Shown: positions 32,797 through 41,929, numbered from the stretch's first letter. The stretch: 64,000 bases of DNA from Streptomyces lushanensis (GCF_001700515.1 NZ_MAUD01000124.1:24910-88909); one strand, 5' to 3'. Made by a program: numbers and translations. The notes: generated by a model from the letters alone, not told the origin.

Positions 32797-32874
32797 GTGC
32801 TCACTCTTTCTCGTACACACTTCTTGTGCTCACTCGTACCGGCGCACCGGCGCACCGGCGCACCGCGAAAACAG

Positions 32875-32910
32875 CCCGGTCCCGTACGGCGCGGGCCGTA
32901 CGGGACCGGG
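32875..32910. terminator. 16-bp perfect stem after ferredoxin gene
   Basis: Arms 32875-32890 and 32895-32910, 4-base loop, 11 bases beyond the ferredoxin stop. Preceded by three 8-base accggcgc tandem copies (32838-32861). Confidence 0.9.
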
Positions 32911-32921
32911 GAGGCGCACTG

Positions 32922-33242
32922 TCAGCCGTTCTGGGGCGGCAGCGCGGCGATGAAGGGGTGGTCGCGCTCGATCAGGCCGAGCTTGGAAGCACCACCGGGC
33001 GAACCGAGCTCGTCGAAGAACTCGACATTCGCCTTGTAGTAGTCCTTCCACTCCTCCGGGGTGTCGTCCTCGTAGAAGATGGCCTCGACCGGGCAGACCG
33101 GCTCACAGGCTCCGCAGTCGACGCATTCGTCCGGGTGGATGTACAAGGACCGGGAGCCCTCGTAGATGCAGTCGACCGGGCACTCCTCGATGCACGCCTT
33201 GTCCTTGACGTCGACACAAGGCTGCGCGATGACGTAGGTCAC
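32922..33242 (-). CDS. fdxC: 7Fe-8S ferredoxin (FdxC type)
   Basis: A 106-residue seven-iron ferredoxin. Cys9, Cys17, Cys21 and Cys25 fall in CVDVKDKACIEECPVDC; Cys40, Cys43, Cys46 and Cys50 fall in CVDCGACEPVCP. This is the [3Fe-4S]/[4Fe-4S] arrangement of Mycobacterium FdxC and Streptomyces electron donors to cytochromes P450 and other redox enzymes. The C-terminal extension (YYKANVEFFDELGSPGG) is typical. GTG at 33242 has GAGGAGG 10 bases upstream. The adjacent dapC keeps the actinobacterial ferredoxin-DapC neighbourhood. Divergent from the GNAT gene. Confidence 0.93.
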   Translation of the reverse strand: MTYVIAQPCVDVKDKACIEECPVDCIYEGSRSLYIHPDECVDCGACEPVCPVEAIFYEDDTPEEWKDYYKANVEFFDELGSPGGASKLGLIERDHPFIAALPPQNG

Positions 33243-33382
33243 GCTGTCGTTCCTCCTCGATAGGGCGCGGCGGGCCGATCTGCGGCTCCGTCCACGGGCG
33301 CGCGGGAGCGCGGCGTCGTCGATGCCCGCATCTAGTATCTCCGTTCTTGAGCACGATCCGAACAGGAGGGGCGGACAGAGCT

Positions 33383-34474
33383 GTGGAATTCACTGCGGGC
33401 GGACGGCTCCGGGTCCGTCTGACCCCGGCTGACGTGGGCAAACGTGTATCAGTCAGACAGTTGACGGGCGGCGGCGCGGGGACGGAGAAGTTCACCGACA
33501 CGGTCGGCGTTCTCACATCGTGGGACAAGGGTGTGCTGCTGATCACACGCCGCACCGGTGAGAGCGTCCGCGTCCCCGAGTCCGCGCTGGTCGCGGGGAA
33601 GGTCGTACCGGCCGCTCCGGCCCGACGCCGTGGGCCGGCGACGGACTTCGAGGAGCTGGCACGGGTCGGCGCCCGCGCCTGGCAGCCGGTGGAGAGCGAG
33701 CCGCTCGGCGAGTGGCGGCTGCGGGCCTCGGCGGGCTTCACCCGGCGGGCCAACTCCGTCCTGCCGCTCGGCGACCCCGGGGCACCGCTGGACGAGGCAC
33801 TGGAGCGGGTACGGCGCTGGTACGGGGAGCGCGGGCTGCCCGCGTACATCCAGGTCGCGACCGGTGCGGAAGGCACCCAGGAGGGGCTGTACGCCGAGCT
33901 GGAGCGGCGCGGCTGGCGGACGGAGACGACCACCGAGGTACGGATCGGGGCGCTCGCCGCGATCGGAGACCTGAGCGCCGAGGCCGCCGGAGACTCCGGG
34001 GACGCAGGGGACGCCACCGCCCCACGGGTACGGCTCGACCGCTCCCTCGGCACGGCGACAGCGCCGGGGACAGCCGCGGGGACAGCCACGAAGGCCCACG
34101 CTGCGGCGGCCACCGGCTGGCTCCAGCGTTACCAGCGGTCCGGTGTGCCGGGACCCCATGTGCTCCACGTACTGGCCAGTGGCCCTTCGGTGTGGTTCGC
34201 CTCAGTCCCCGGACCGGCCGAGGTACCCGCGGCCATCGGCCGGTGTGTGGTCGATGGACGCTGGGCGGGATTCATGGCGGTGGAGGTCGACCCGGCCCGG
34301 CGACGCCAGGGCCTGGCGACGGCCGTGATGGCCGCGCTCGCCCGGCGCGCGCTGGAGGAGGGCGCGTCCGCCGCCTGGCTCCAGGTGGAGTCGGACAACA
34401 CCGGCGCGCGGGCGCTGTACGACGCGATGGGCTTCGCCGTCCATCACCGCTATCACTACTTCCGATCGCCCTGA
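33383..34474 (+). CDS. GNAT-family N-acetyltransferase
   Basis: A 363-residue protein. The C-terminal GNAT domain has the acetyl-CoA motif VEVDPARRRQGLATAVMAAL, then WLQVESDNTGARALYDAMGF. The N-terminal 70 residues form a small SH3-like/PH-like barrel (GGRLRVRLTPADVGKRVSV) found with this group. An Ala/Gly/Asp-rich insertion (about 200-240) lies in the middle. GTG 33383 is used: AGGAGGGG is about 12 bases upstream and family sequence starts EFTAGGRL. A TTG at 33347 with TAGTAT 8 bases before it is a possible leaderless alternative. The SirB1-like gene follows 17 bases later. Confidence 0.83.
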   Translation: MEFTAGGRLRVRLTPADVGKRVSVRQLTGGGAGTEKFTDTVGVLTSWDKGVLLITRRTGESVRVPESALVAGKVVPAAPARRRGPATDFEELARVGARAWQPVESEPLGEWRLRASAGFTRRANSVLPLGDPGAPLDEALERVRRWYGERGLPAYIQVATGAEGTQEGLYAELERRGWRTETTTEVRIGALAAIGDLSAEAAGDSGDAGDATAPRVRLDRSLGTATAPGTAAGTATKAHAAAATGWLQRYQRSGVPGPHVLHVLASGPSVWFASVPGPAEVPAAIGRCVVDGRWAGFMAVEVDPARRRQGLATAVMAALARRALEEGASAAWLQVESDNTGARALYDAMGFAVHHRYHYFRSP

Positions 34475-34491
34475 GCGGGTACGAGGCCGAT

Positions 34492-35346
34492 ATGCGACCG
34501 GAATCCGCCGGCCCGCGCCGCCGCTTCGCCCTGGAGGCCCGCGCGGACCGTCCCGACCTGGCGACGCTCTGTCTGCTCGTGGGCGCCGAGGCCGATCCCG
34601 ACCTGGGCGAGGCCGGTATCGACGCGGCCCAGGCCGAACTGGACCGGCTGGCCGGACTGCTGCCCTTCGGTGTCCTCGGGGCGCGCGCCTGGGCGGTGGC
34701 ACTCGCGGAACTGCTCGGCGAGCGGTGCGGCTTCGAGGGCTCTCCCGTCGAGTACCGGCGGCTCGACTCCTCGCTGCTCCCGGTGGTGCTGCGGCGGCGG
34801 CGCGGACTGCCCATCCTGCTCTCGGTGGTGTGGATGGAGGTCGCGCGACGGGCCGGAGCATCGGTGTACGGGGTGGCCCTGCCCGGCCATTTCGTTGTCG
34901 GCTTCGGTGATCCCGGCGCTCCCGGCGACCGGATCCTGGCCGATCCCTTCGCCGGCGGACGGCTGCTGACCCGGGCGGACACGGCACTGCTGGTGACCGG
35001 TACGACGGGCGAGGCACCGGCGGACGCAACCTGGGACGACGCCCTGTTCGCCCCGGCGGACCCGCTCGACATCGTCCTGCGCGTCCTGAACAACATCCGT
35101 GCCTGGGCGGCCACCCGGCCCGAGCGCACCGACGTGGCCCTGTGGGCGGTCGAACTCTCCCTGCTGCTGCCCGCGCACCCGGCCAGACTGCGCTACGACC
35201 GGGCCCAGCTCCTCGTCCAGCGCGGCGAGTTCCTCCAGGGAGCCACGGAGATGGAGGAGTACGCGGAGGTGGTGGCGGCGGTCGAGCCGTCCACGGCGGA
35301 GGCGATCCGCCGCCGGGCACGGGCCGCCCGCGCGATGCTCAACTGA
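34492..35346 (+). CDS. SirB1/transglutaminase-like family protein
   Basis: A 284-residue protein of the SirB1 (transglutaminase-like, TPR) family. Signature: GLPILLSVVWMEVARRAG followed by YGVALPGHFVVGF, which corresponds to the core of the transglutaminase-like fold, then LDIVLRVLNNIRAWA and a TPR-like helical end (RLRYDRAQLLVQRGEFLQGA). Biochemical role not established. ATG 34492 has GAGG 5 bases upstream and follows the GNAT stop by 17 bases, so the two genes form an operon. Between its end and the next gene lies the palindrome at 35459-35484. Confidence 0.85.
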   Translation: MRPESAGPRRRFALEARADRPDLATLCLLVGAEADPDLGEAGIDAAQAELDRLAGLLPFGVLGARAWAVALAELLGERCGFEGSPVEYRRLDSSLLPVVLRRRRGLPILLSVVWMEVARRAGASVYGVALPGHFVVGFGDPGAPGDRILADPFAGGRLLTRADTALLVTGTTGEAPADATWDDALFAPADPLDIVLRVLNNIRAWAATRPERTDVALWAVELSLLLPAHPARLRYDRAQLLVQRGEFLQGATEMEEYAEVVAAVEPSTAEAIRRRARAARAMLN

Positions 35347-35458
35347 CCACCGTGGCGGACACACCGGAGCCCCCGCCCGGCAAGGGACGAGGGCTCCGAA
35401 GCAGCCGACGGCGAGTCGGCCGGCGCCACGGCTTTTGGGCAGCAGCGCCGTCCGCCCC

Positions 35459-35484
35459 AGGCTCTGTCCGGCGGACAGGCCCTA
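35459..35484. repeat. palindrome GTCCGGCGGACAGGCCCTA at a TAG stop
   Basis: Imperfect inverted repeat (aggctctgtccg / cggacaggccct) whose right end, CTA at 35482-35484, is the TAG stop of the minus-strand VanW-like gene. Same family as 30744-30768. Confidence 0.75.
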
Positions 35485-37617
35485 GCTCGGATCGAGATCG
35501 ATCACCTGGGTGCGCTCGGCGGGTGTGGTGCCGAGCAGTGCCTTCTGCATCGCCTGGGCGACATCGTCGGCGGAGACGGGATGCTGCTTGCCGTCCCCCT
35601 TGGTGATCGTGATGCCGTCGAAGACGCCTTCCAGCAGCTCCTCGATGGCCTTCTTGTCGTAGACCTCCACCAGCCGGCCGTCGATCGCCTTCATGGAGAG
35701 GATCTTCGGCAGTGACTTGGCGGGACCGAACTGGATCTGCTTGTCGCCCGCCGTGATCGTGATCAGATCGGACATCGCGGGCTTGGCGAACTCGTTCATC
35801 GCCCGGTCCAGCTCCGCCTGGGTGATCGTCGGATCGCGAGGAGCGATGGGCAGCTCGACGGTGTTCGTACGGCCCGTCTGGACCTGGGAGCGGTAGGCGT
35901 CCCGTACCGAGATGATCGAGTGGCTGACATCGAGCGACTGGCCCGACTTGCCCGGTACGGCGACGGCCCGGCCCGGCTCGAACTTGATCGTTCCTTCGGT
36001 GGCCGAGCCGGAGACTCCGGCCAGGTCGGTCAGCGCGGCGCTGAGCTTCTCCTCGTCGACCGGGATCACCGGCTGGGCGATCCGCCGGCCGCCGAAGAGC
36101 GAGCCGATCACCGAGACCGGGTTGTAGTCGCTGCCGGCCGCGCCCCGGACGGTCGCCTGGCTGTCCAGGCTCAGACCCGCCTTGTCCGGGGAGAGCTCCT
36201 CGGTCTTGCCGCCGACGCTGAGCAGCAGCGGCGCGGAGGCGCGCTCGCCCAGGGCCGCGTCGAGCTTGACGACCGCCGCGTCACGGGTGCCGCCGCCGAT
36301 GTCGACCCCGAGGACGGTGGTGCCCTTCGGCACGTCGGAGTGGTTCATCAGCAGGCCGGCGCCGTACACACCGCCGCCCGCCACCAGGAGGACACCGACG
36401 AGGAGCGCCAGCTTGGACCGGCCCTTCTTGACGGGAGCGGGCGCGGCCGGGGCCGCGGACCGCGCCGGCGCGGGTGCCGACGGCCCGCCGCCCTGTGCGG
36501 AGCCGACCGGACCGGGAAAGTCCGGCGCCGAGAAGTCGTGGTCCTGGCCGTGGGAGCCGGGACCGCCGGGCCGGTGGCCCTGATCGGCGCCCGGACCGCC
36601 GCCCTGCGGGCCCGAGCCCGGGAACGGCGAGCGGGGCTCCGGCGACACCACGGGGATTCCGCTGGTGAGCGTGTCCCCGGAGACATGGCCGCCGGGTCCC
36701 TGCTCGGGCGCGTACTGCTGCGGGGTCAGCTCCGCGGTGTCGTCGGACATCCGCGGCGCACCGCCCTGTGCCTGGCCGGGCCCGGGGGCCAGCGACGCGG
36801 GCGGTGTGCCCAGCGAGGCGGTGCCGGTGACGGGTCCCGCGGTCGGACCACCGGGACCGCCGGGGCCCCCGGACCCGCCCGGCCCGCCGGGTGGTGTACG
36901 GGTGCCGAGCGCCGGTGTGGTGGGCCCGCCACCGGGCCCGAAGCCATGCCCGGCCTGGCCCGGCAGACCGGCTCCGGCCGGCCCCCCGCCCATGGCGGGA
37001 TCGCCGAGGCCACCGCCGGTGGACGGATGCTGCCGTGGCTGCGGCGCCTCGGAGTAGTCGGCGTAGTACGGCGTGTCCGTGAGCCGCCCGGTTCCGGGAT
37101 CGGCCTGTGCCGGTACGGAGGCGCCCGCGACGGCAGCCGCGCCCGCGCCCATGCCCGCGCCTGTTCCCGTGCCGCCCGCCGGGCCCGAGGCCCTGCGGGG
37201 CGCGAACCAGTCGTTCGCGGACTTGTCCCCGGCCGGTTTCTCGTCCGGAATCCGGCCTCCCAGGGCGTCCGCCCCGTCCTGGCCCTGCTCCGGCACCTGG
37301 ACGGCGCCCGTGAGCTCGGCGGCCTTGACGCCCCGGCCGCCCGCGGTGTCGCCGTCGCCCATGGGCGTCCGCATCACGACGGGCGGGATCGGCCGCGAGC
37401 CGGGGATGTTGATCCGGATACGTGTGGTCAGTGTGGTTTCGGTTCTCGGCTCGTCCGGCTGAGGAGCGAGCGCGGTGTCGGTCTCCTCCGGAGCGTCCTG
37501 CTGGGGGTGCGGCGACGGATACTGGCCGGATCCGTACGGCGGTGTCCCCGAGGGGTACGCGGCTCCGCCGCGCCCCTGGGGCCCGGAGGAGGACGAACTG
37601 TCAGTTTCACGACTCAA
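35482..37617 (-). CDS. VanW/PG_binding_4-type cell-wall protein
   Basis: A 711-residue membrane protein. Residues 1-395 are a Pro/Gly/Gln-rich, probably disordered cytoplasmic region with GGPGGSGGPGGPGG runs. One membrane helix follows at about 400-422 (KLALLVGVLLVAGGGVYGAG). The extracytoplasmic part has paired repeats of the putative peptidoglycan-binding fold that accompanies VanW and L,D-transpeptidases (VLGVDIGGGTRDAAVVKLDA ... RIAQPVIPVDEEKLSAALTD). No catalytic YkuD Cys motif is seen, so it may be a binding or scaffold protein. TTG at 37617 is chosen (GGGAG 8 bases upstream; family start SRETDSSSSS); the frame to 37722 is otherwise unsupported. Confidence 0.8.
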   Translation of the reverse strand: MSRETDSSSSSGPQGRGGAAYPSGTPPYGSGQYPSPHPQQDAPEETDTALAPQPDEPRTETTLTTRIRINIPGSRPIPPVVMRTPMGDGDTAGGRGVKAAELTGAVQVPEQGQDGADALGGRIPDEKPAGDKSANDWFAPRRASGPAGGTGTGAGMGAGAAAVAGASVPAQADPGTGRLTDTPYYADYSEAPQPRQHPSTGGGLGDPAMGGGPAGAGLPGQAGHGFGPGGGPTTPALGTRTPPGGPGGSGGPGGPGGPTAGPVTGTASLGTPPASLAPGPGQAQGGAPRMSDDTAELTPQQYAPEQGPGGHVSGDTLTSGIPVVSPEPRSPFPGSGPQGGGPGADQGHRPGGPGSHGQDHDFSAPDFPGPVGSAQGGGPSAPAPARSAAPAAPAPVKKGRSKLALLVGVLLVAGGGVYGAGLLMNHSDVPKGTTVLGVDIGGGTRDAAVVKLDAALGERASAPLLLSVGGKTEELSPDKAGLSLDSQATVRGAAGSDYNPVSVIGSLFGGRRIAQPVIPVDEEKLSAALTDLAGVSGSATEGTIKFEPGRAVAVPGKSGQSLDVSHSIISVRDAYRSQVQTGRTNTVELPIAPRDPTITQAELDRAMNEFAKPAMSDLITITAGDKQIQFGPAKSLPKILSMKAIDGRLVEVYDKKAIEELLEGVFDGITITKGDGKQHPVSADDVAQAMQKALLGTTPAERTQVIDLDPS

Positions 37618-37813
37618 AGCAGGTTCTCCCGGTTGGCTCCGCCGCCCGTTCTTACTGGTACTCAACTGTTCAGGTCCCCCACAGCCGAAGGCGAGGGGAA
37701 GGCCCGGAGCGCGCACCACCATACTGTCCTCGGCCGACCGGCACCCGACGACCGTGTGAAGCTGTCGTTCGCGGGCCGCGCGGACGGGGGCAATTCAGTG
37801 GATGGCGGGCGCG

Positions 37814-38230
37814 TCACTTCCCAAGTCGGCCGGACTTCGTGCCCGGTTGCGGCAACCGCGACATGGTGGCACACATCACAGCCACCGCCATCCCACCGAG
37901 CAGATAGATGAGCGGTCCGACGCCCGCGGAGAAGGCCGCGTCGCCCTCGGGGCGCCCGACGCTCAGCAGGACGGCCGCGATCAGCCAGCCTCCGGCGGGC
38001 GCGCCCACGCCCATCTGCGTGCCGGTGAGGCGCAGTCCGCCGAGGAAGACTCCGGCGGTGGCGAGCAGGGCCAGCACCAAACCGCCGGGGAACCAGCCGC
38101 CTTGGACCAGCGAGCCCGCGAGGGCGACCAGGGCGCCGAGCACGGCGAGGCCGAGGTAGACGGCGACACGGGAGGGCCCGGGGGTGGCCGGGAGCCCGCC
38201 GGCGGACTGCTGCCGCTTCGGCTCGCTCAT
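37814..38230 (-). CDS. DUF6113-like small integral membrane protein
   Basis: A 138-residue protein with four membrane helices: about 22-42 ([20 protein letters not shown]), 48-66 ([18 protein letters not shown]), 78-92 ([15 protein letters not shown]) and 102-122 ([20 protein letters not shown]). The N-terminus is hydrophilic. It matches a Streptomyces family I recall as DUF6113. ATG at 38230 overlaps the mshB stop by four bases (ATGA), so it is translated from the mshB message. No function is known; the link with mycothiol synthesis could be accidental. Confidence 0.8.
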   Translation of the reverse strand: MSEPKRQQSAGGLPATPGPSRVAVYLGLAVLGALVALAGSLVQGGWFPGGLVLALLATAGVFLGGLRLTGTQMGVGAPAGGWLIAAVLLSVGRPEGDAAFSAGVGPLIYLLGGMAVAVMCATMSRLPQPGTKSGRLGK

Positions 38231-39138
38231 GTGCCGGCCCCCGCCCCGGCCGCTCCGGCGACTCCCGCGAAGAGGTCGTTCTCGCGTTCGCCCGCGGGCG
38301 CCCCGGACCTCCCGTGCACCAACTGGTAGTACTCGGCGGCGAAGATCGGCTGGCCCAGATCGTTGGAGAGCGCGAAGAAGGGCCCGTCCACGGCGATTTG
38401 GGTCGCGTGGGCGCGCATCGCGGCGGCCTTGCGCTCCCGGTACGGCGCGCCGTCGATCATCGCGGTGATCTCCGTGTCGTCCACCACACCGGGGATGTCG
38501 TCCACCTCGGCGATGCCGGGAAAGTCCGTACCGGTGGCACGGAGCCGCGCGAAGCCCGCCACGGCCACCGAGCGCGGCACCCGGTTCCAGTAGATCTTGT
38601 CGATCGCGTGAGGCGCGCCGAGCCCGGGGCCGTACGCGCCGTCGGCGGCCAGTGTCGCGGCGCGCATGGCCACGCGGTGGGCCTGGACATGGTCGGGGTG
38701 GCCGTAGCCGCCGTTCGGGTCGTACGTCACGAGCACCTGGGGACGCACCTCACGGACCACCTCGACGAGGTGTTCGGCGGCCTCGTCGACCCCGGTGTGC
38801 CAGAAGGCGTCCTCGCGGTCGTTCTGCGGCAGGCCCGTCATCCCGGAGTCCCGGAATCTGCCGGGCCCGCCGAGGAAGCGGTGGTCGCGGACCCCCAGCT
38901 CCCGCATGGCCGCGGCGAGTTCACCGATGCGATGGGCGCCGAGGCCGTCCTCCCGGTCGGCGGCGAGATGGGCGAGACCGGGCACGATGATCTCGCCCTC
39001 CTCACCGAGGGTGCAGGTCACCAGGGTGACCAGAGCGCCCTCGGCCGCGTACTTGGCCATGGTGGCGCCGTTGTTGATCGACTCGTCGTCCGGGTGCGCG
39101 TGCACCAGCAGCAGACGACGGGCGGGTTGATCGGTCAT
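38227..39138 (-). CDS. mshB: mycothiol biosynthesis deacetylase MshB
   Basis: A 303-residue zinc deacetylase of the LmbE/PIG-L family. Metal and catalytic residues are in [20 protein letters not shown] (His15, Asp17, Asp18) and [13 protein letters not shown]. MshB removes acetate from GlcNAc-inositol (1-O-(2-acetamido-2-deoxy-glucopyranosyl)-myo-inositol), the second step of mycothiol synthesis; the paralogue Mca detoxifies mycothiol conjugates, but the length and the location next to the actinobacterial fdxC/dapC block favour MshB. ATG at 39138. Followed with a 4-base overlap by the DUF6113-like gene. Confidence 0.9.
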   Translation of the reverse strand: MTDQPARRLLLVHAHPDDESINNGATMAKYAAEGALVTLVTCTLGEEGEIIVPGLAHLAADREDGLGAHRIGELAAAMRELGVRDHRFLGGPGRFRDSGMTGLPQNDREDAFWHTGVDEAAEHLVEVVREVRPQVLVTYDPNGGYGHPDHVQAHRVAMRAATLAADGAYGPGLGAPHAIDKIYWNRVPRSVAVAGFARLRATGTDFPGIAEVDDIPGVVDDTEITAMIDGAPYRERKAAAMRAHATQIAVDGPFFALSNDLGQPIFAAEYYQLVHGRSGAPAGERENDLFAGVAGAAGAGAGT

Positions 39139-39167
39139 GGGGACAGCCTACGAGGCCGCCCGTGAAA

Positions 39168-39195
39168 CCCCCGGCCGGTGGACGGTGGCCGGGGG
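39168..39195. terminator. hairpin upstream of mshB
   Basis: 9-bp stem cccccggcc/ggccggggg (39168-39176, 39187-39195), loop 10. It may end the transcript of the small membrane-protein gene at 39281-39475. Confidence 0.55.
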
Positions 39196-39280
39196 CACGG
39201 CGAGCAGGGATCGGAAGGGGCGGAGGGAGAGTCGGACGAGGGAGTCGGAGGTCGGTGGACCCGAGGTCACGATCCGAGGG

Positions 39281-39475
39281 TCAGAACTTGATCCCGCCGA
39301 TCATCCCCGCCACGTTCGTGGTCAGTTCGCTGATGGTGGGCGCGATGGACGAACTGGCGATGTAGAACCCGAGCAGCATGCAGACCACCGCGTGACCGGC
39401 CTTCAGCCCGGATTTCCGGACCAGCAGGAAGACGATGATCGCCAGCAGCACCACCGCCGAAATCGAGAGTGCCAC
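39281..39475 (-). CDS. small two-helix membrane protein
   Basis: A 64-residue protein with two hydrophobic segments: about 3-19 (LSISAVVLLAIIVFLLV) and about 27-46 (HAVVCMLLGFYIASSSIAP), joined by RKSGLKAG. An excellent ribosome site, GGAGGTGA, precedes the ATG. The short C-terminus ends TTNVAGMIGGIKF. Similar small proteins occur at this location in Streptomyces as I recall, without known function. Divergent from the S9 peptidase gene. Confidence 0.75.
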   Translation of the reverse strand: MALSISAVVLLAIIVFLLVRKSGLKAGHAVVCMLLGFYIASSSIAPTISELTTNVAGMIGGIKF

Positions 39476-39618
39476 GGCGGTTCACCTCCATAAATATCAG
39501 TCGGGAAAGAGCGGCATGCATGTGCCGGCAGATTCCTACCCACCTTGCGCTACGGATCATAACTATCCGTACGTAAGCATCGGTCGGTGCACGGCAGCAC
39601 AGGGGGGCGCACGGGCAC

Positions 39619-39624
39619 TAGTTT
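39619..39624 (+). promoter_or_regulatory. -10 box, leaderless peptidase gene
   Basis: TAGTTT ending 7 bases before the ATG at 39632; no Shine-Dalgarno nearby. Confidence 0.5.
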
Positions 39625-39631
39625 CGGTCGT

Positions 39632-41803
39632 ATGACCTTGAGCCACGAGCACTCGTTCCCACGCCGGCACGCCAGGACCCAGCGGTTCACCCTGGGCGCT
39701 CCCCGCGCGTTCACCGTCTCGCCCGACGGAGCGCGGGTGGCCTTCCTGCGTTCCGCCTCCGGGACGGACCGCGTGAACGCCCTCTGGGTGCTCGATCTCG
39801 AAGGCTCCGGCCCCGGGGGACGGGAACGGGTCGCCGCGGACCCCAGGGCGCTGCTGGGGGGCGCCGTGGAGCAACTCTCCACCGAGGAACGGGCCCGCCG
39901 GGAGCGCAGCCGCGAGGGCGCGGAGGGCATCGTCGGCTACGCGGTGGACAATTCGGTCGAACTGGCCGCGTTCGCGCTCTCCGGGCGGCTGTACGCGGCC
40001 GAGCTGCGCGCCGGCACCGCGCGCCAACTGCCCGCACGGGGACCGGTGGTCGACCCGCGGCCCGCGCCCGACGGCCGGCACATCGCCTACGCGGCCGGGG
40101 GCGCGCTCCGGGTGATCGGCGCGGACGGCGGGGGCGACCGTGAGCTGGTGGGGCCCACGCGGGCCGAGGAGGCGGACGTCACCTACGGGCTCGCGGAGTT
40201 CATCGCCGCCGAGGAGATGGACCGTACCCGCGGTTTCTGGTGGTCGCCCGGGTCGGACCGGCTGCTGGTCGCGCGGGTGGACACCTCGCCGGTGCGGCGC
40301 TGGTGGATCTCCGATCCCTCCCGCCCGGACCGGGAGCCGGCCCGTGTCGCCTATCCCGCGGCGGGCACGCCCAACGCGGACGTACGGCTCTTCCTGGTCT
40401 CCCTGGACGGTCCCGACGGGCCGGACGGCGGGCCGGCGGAGCGTACGGAGGTGATCTGGGACCGGGTTCGCCATCCGTATCTGGCCCGGGTCCACTGGTC
40501 GTCCGCGGGCGCCCCGCTGCTGCTCGTCCAGAGCCGTGACCAGCGCGGACAGCTCTATCTGGCGGTAGACACCGAGACCGGCGCGACCAGCACCGTGCAC
40601 CAGGACGAGGATCCGGCGTGGCTGGAGCTCTCGCCGGGCGTGCCGGCCCGGGCACCGGACGGGCGGCTGGTGCGGCTCGCCGACGAGGGGGGCGCGCGGG
40701 TGCTGGTGGTGGGCGACCGTCCGCTGACCGGATCGCAGTTGCATCCGCGTGCCGTTCTGGACATCGGTGACCGGGATGTCCCGATCTCGGCATCGGCCGG
40801 CGAGGAGGCCGCCGATCCCGAAATTGGCCAGATTCATGTGTACAGAGTCAGCGATCTGGGCGTCGAACGGATCTCCGCGGGCCCGGGTGTGCACTCGGCC
40901 GTACGGGCCGGCGAGGTGACCGTTCTGGTGTCGGCCGCGCCGGACGAGCCGGGCTCGTCCGCGCGGGTGCTCAGGGACGGCGAGCGGATCGCGGGCATCG
41001 TCTCCTACGCCGAGCGCCCGGTGCTCACGGCTCACGCGCGGCTCACCGAGGCGGGCGCGCACCGGATTCCGTGCGCCGTCCTGCTGCCCACCGGCCACCA
41101 GGAATCGGACGGCCCGCTTCCGGTGCTGCTGGACCCCTACGGCGGTCCGCACGGCCAGCGGGTGGTCGCCGCGCAGAACGCGTATCTGACCTCGCAGTGG
41201 TTCGCCGACCAGGGGTTCGCGGTGATCGTCGCCGACGGCCGGGGCACTCCGGGCCGCTCGCCCGGCTGGGAGAAGGCGGTCAAGCGGAATCTGCTGCTCA
41301 GCCTGGACGACCAGATCGAGGCGCTGCACGCCCTCGCGGGCCGCTTCCCGCTCGATCTGGAGCGGGTGGCCATCCGCGGCTGGTCCTTCGGCGGCTGGCT
41401 CGCCGCCCTGGCGGTCCTGCGCCGCCCCGATGTCTTCCACGCGGCGGTCTCCGGCGCGCCGGTCACCGATCTGCGGCTCTACGACACCCACTACCAGGAG
41501 CGGTACCTCGGCACCCCGCAGGAGGCGCCAGAGGTGTACGACACACATTCCCTGGTCACCGACGACGGGCTCTCGGCACCGGAGGTTCCGGTCCGGCCGC
41601 TGATGCTGATCCATGGGCTCGCCGACGACAATGTGGTGGTGGCACACACCCTCAAGCTCTCCGCGGCACTGCTCGCCGCAGGGCGGCCCCATGAAGTGCT
41701 GCCGCTCACCGGTGTGACGCATATGACACCGCAGGAACAGATCGCGGAGAATCTGCTGCTGCTCCAGGTCGACTTCCTGAAGCGGTCACTGGGCCTGGAC
41801 TGA
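39632..41803 (+). CDS. S9-family prolyl oligopeptidase/DPP IV-like peptidase
   Basis: A 723-residue serine peptidase. The N-terminal beta-propeller (for example FTVSPDGARVAFLRSASG, HIAYAAGGALRVIGADGG) includes the double-Glu motif YGLAEFIAAEEMDRTRGFWW, which in dipeptidyl peptidase IV binds the substrate amino terminus. The C-terminal alpha/beta-hydrolase domain has LLDPYGGPHGQ, nucleophile Ser585 in RGWSFGGW, Asp in GLADDNVVV and His in GVTHMTP. No signal peptide, so it probably cleaves short peptides in the cytoplasm. This fits the two oligopeptide importers that follow. Leaderless start suggested by TAGTTT. Convergent with the first ABC operon. Confidence 0.92.
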   Translation: MTLSHEHSFPRRHARTQRFTLGAPRAFTVSPDGARVAFLRSASGTDRVNALWVLDLEGSGPGGRERVAADPRALLGGAVEQLSTEERARRERSREGAEGIVGYAVDNSVELAAFALSGRLYAAELRAGTARQLPARGPVVDPRPAPDGRHIAYAAGGALRVIGADGGGDRELVGPTRAEEADVTYGLAEFIAAEEMDRTRGFWWSPGSDRLLVARVDTSPVRRWWISDPSRPDREPARVAYPAAGTPNADVRLFLVSLDGPDGPDGGPAERTEVIWDRVRHPYLARVHWSSAGAPLLLVQSRDQRGQLYLAVDTETGATSTVHQDEDPAWLELSPGVPARAPDGRLVRLADEGGARVLVVGDRPLTGSQLHPRAVLDIGDRDVPISASAGEEAADPEIGQIHVYRVSDLGVERISAGPGVHSAVRAGEVTVLVSAAPDEPGSSARVLRDGERIAGIVSYAERPVLTAHARLTEAGAHRIPCAVLLPTGHQESDGPLPVLLDPYGGPHGQRVVAAQNAYLTSQWFADQGFAVIVADGRGTPGRSPGWEKAVKRNLLLSLDDQIEALHALAGRFPLDLERVAIRGWSFGGWLAALAVLRRPDVFHAAVSGAPVTDLRLYDTHYQERYLGTPQEAPEVYDTHSLVTDDGLSAPEVPVRPLMLIHGLADDNVVVAHTLKLSAALLAAGRPHEVLPLTGVTHMTPQEQIAENLLLLQVDFLKRSLGLD

Positions 41804-41834
41804 CCCGGAACAGCGGTGGGGGCGGAAAGGCGAC

Positions 41835-41861
41835 CGGCCGGGGCTCCCAGAGCCCCGGCCG
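41835..41861. terminator. bidirectional hairpin, convergent genes
   Basis: 11-bp perfect stem (41835-41845 / 41851-41861), 5-base loop, between the peptidase gene and ABC operon 1. Confidence 0.85.
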
Positions 41862-41929
41862 ATCTACGGCACCCGCACGGCCGTACGTTGTTCAGCGTGA
41901 CGCGTTCGTATATCGGTGTCGGGTCCGTG

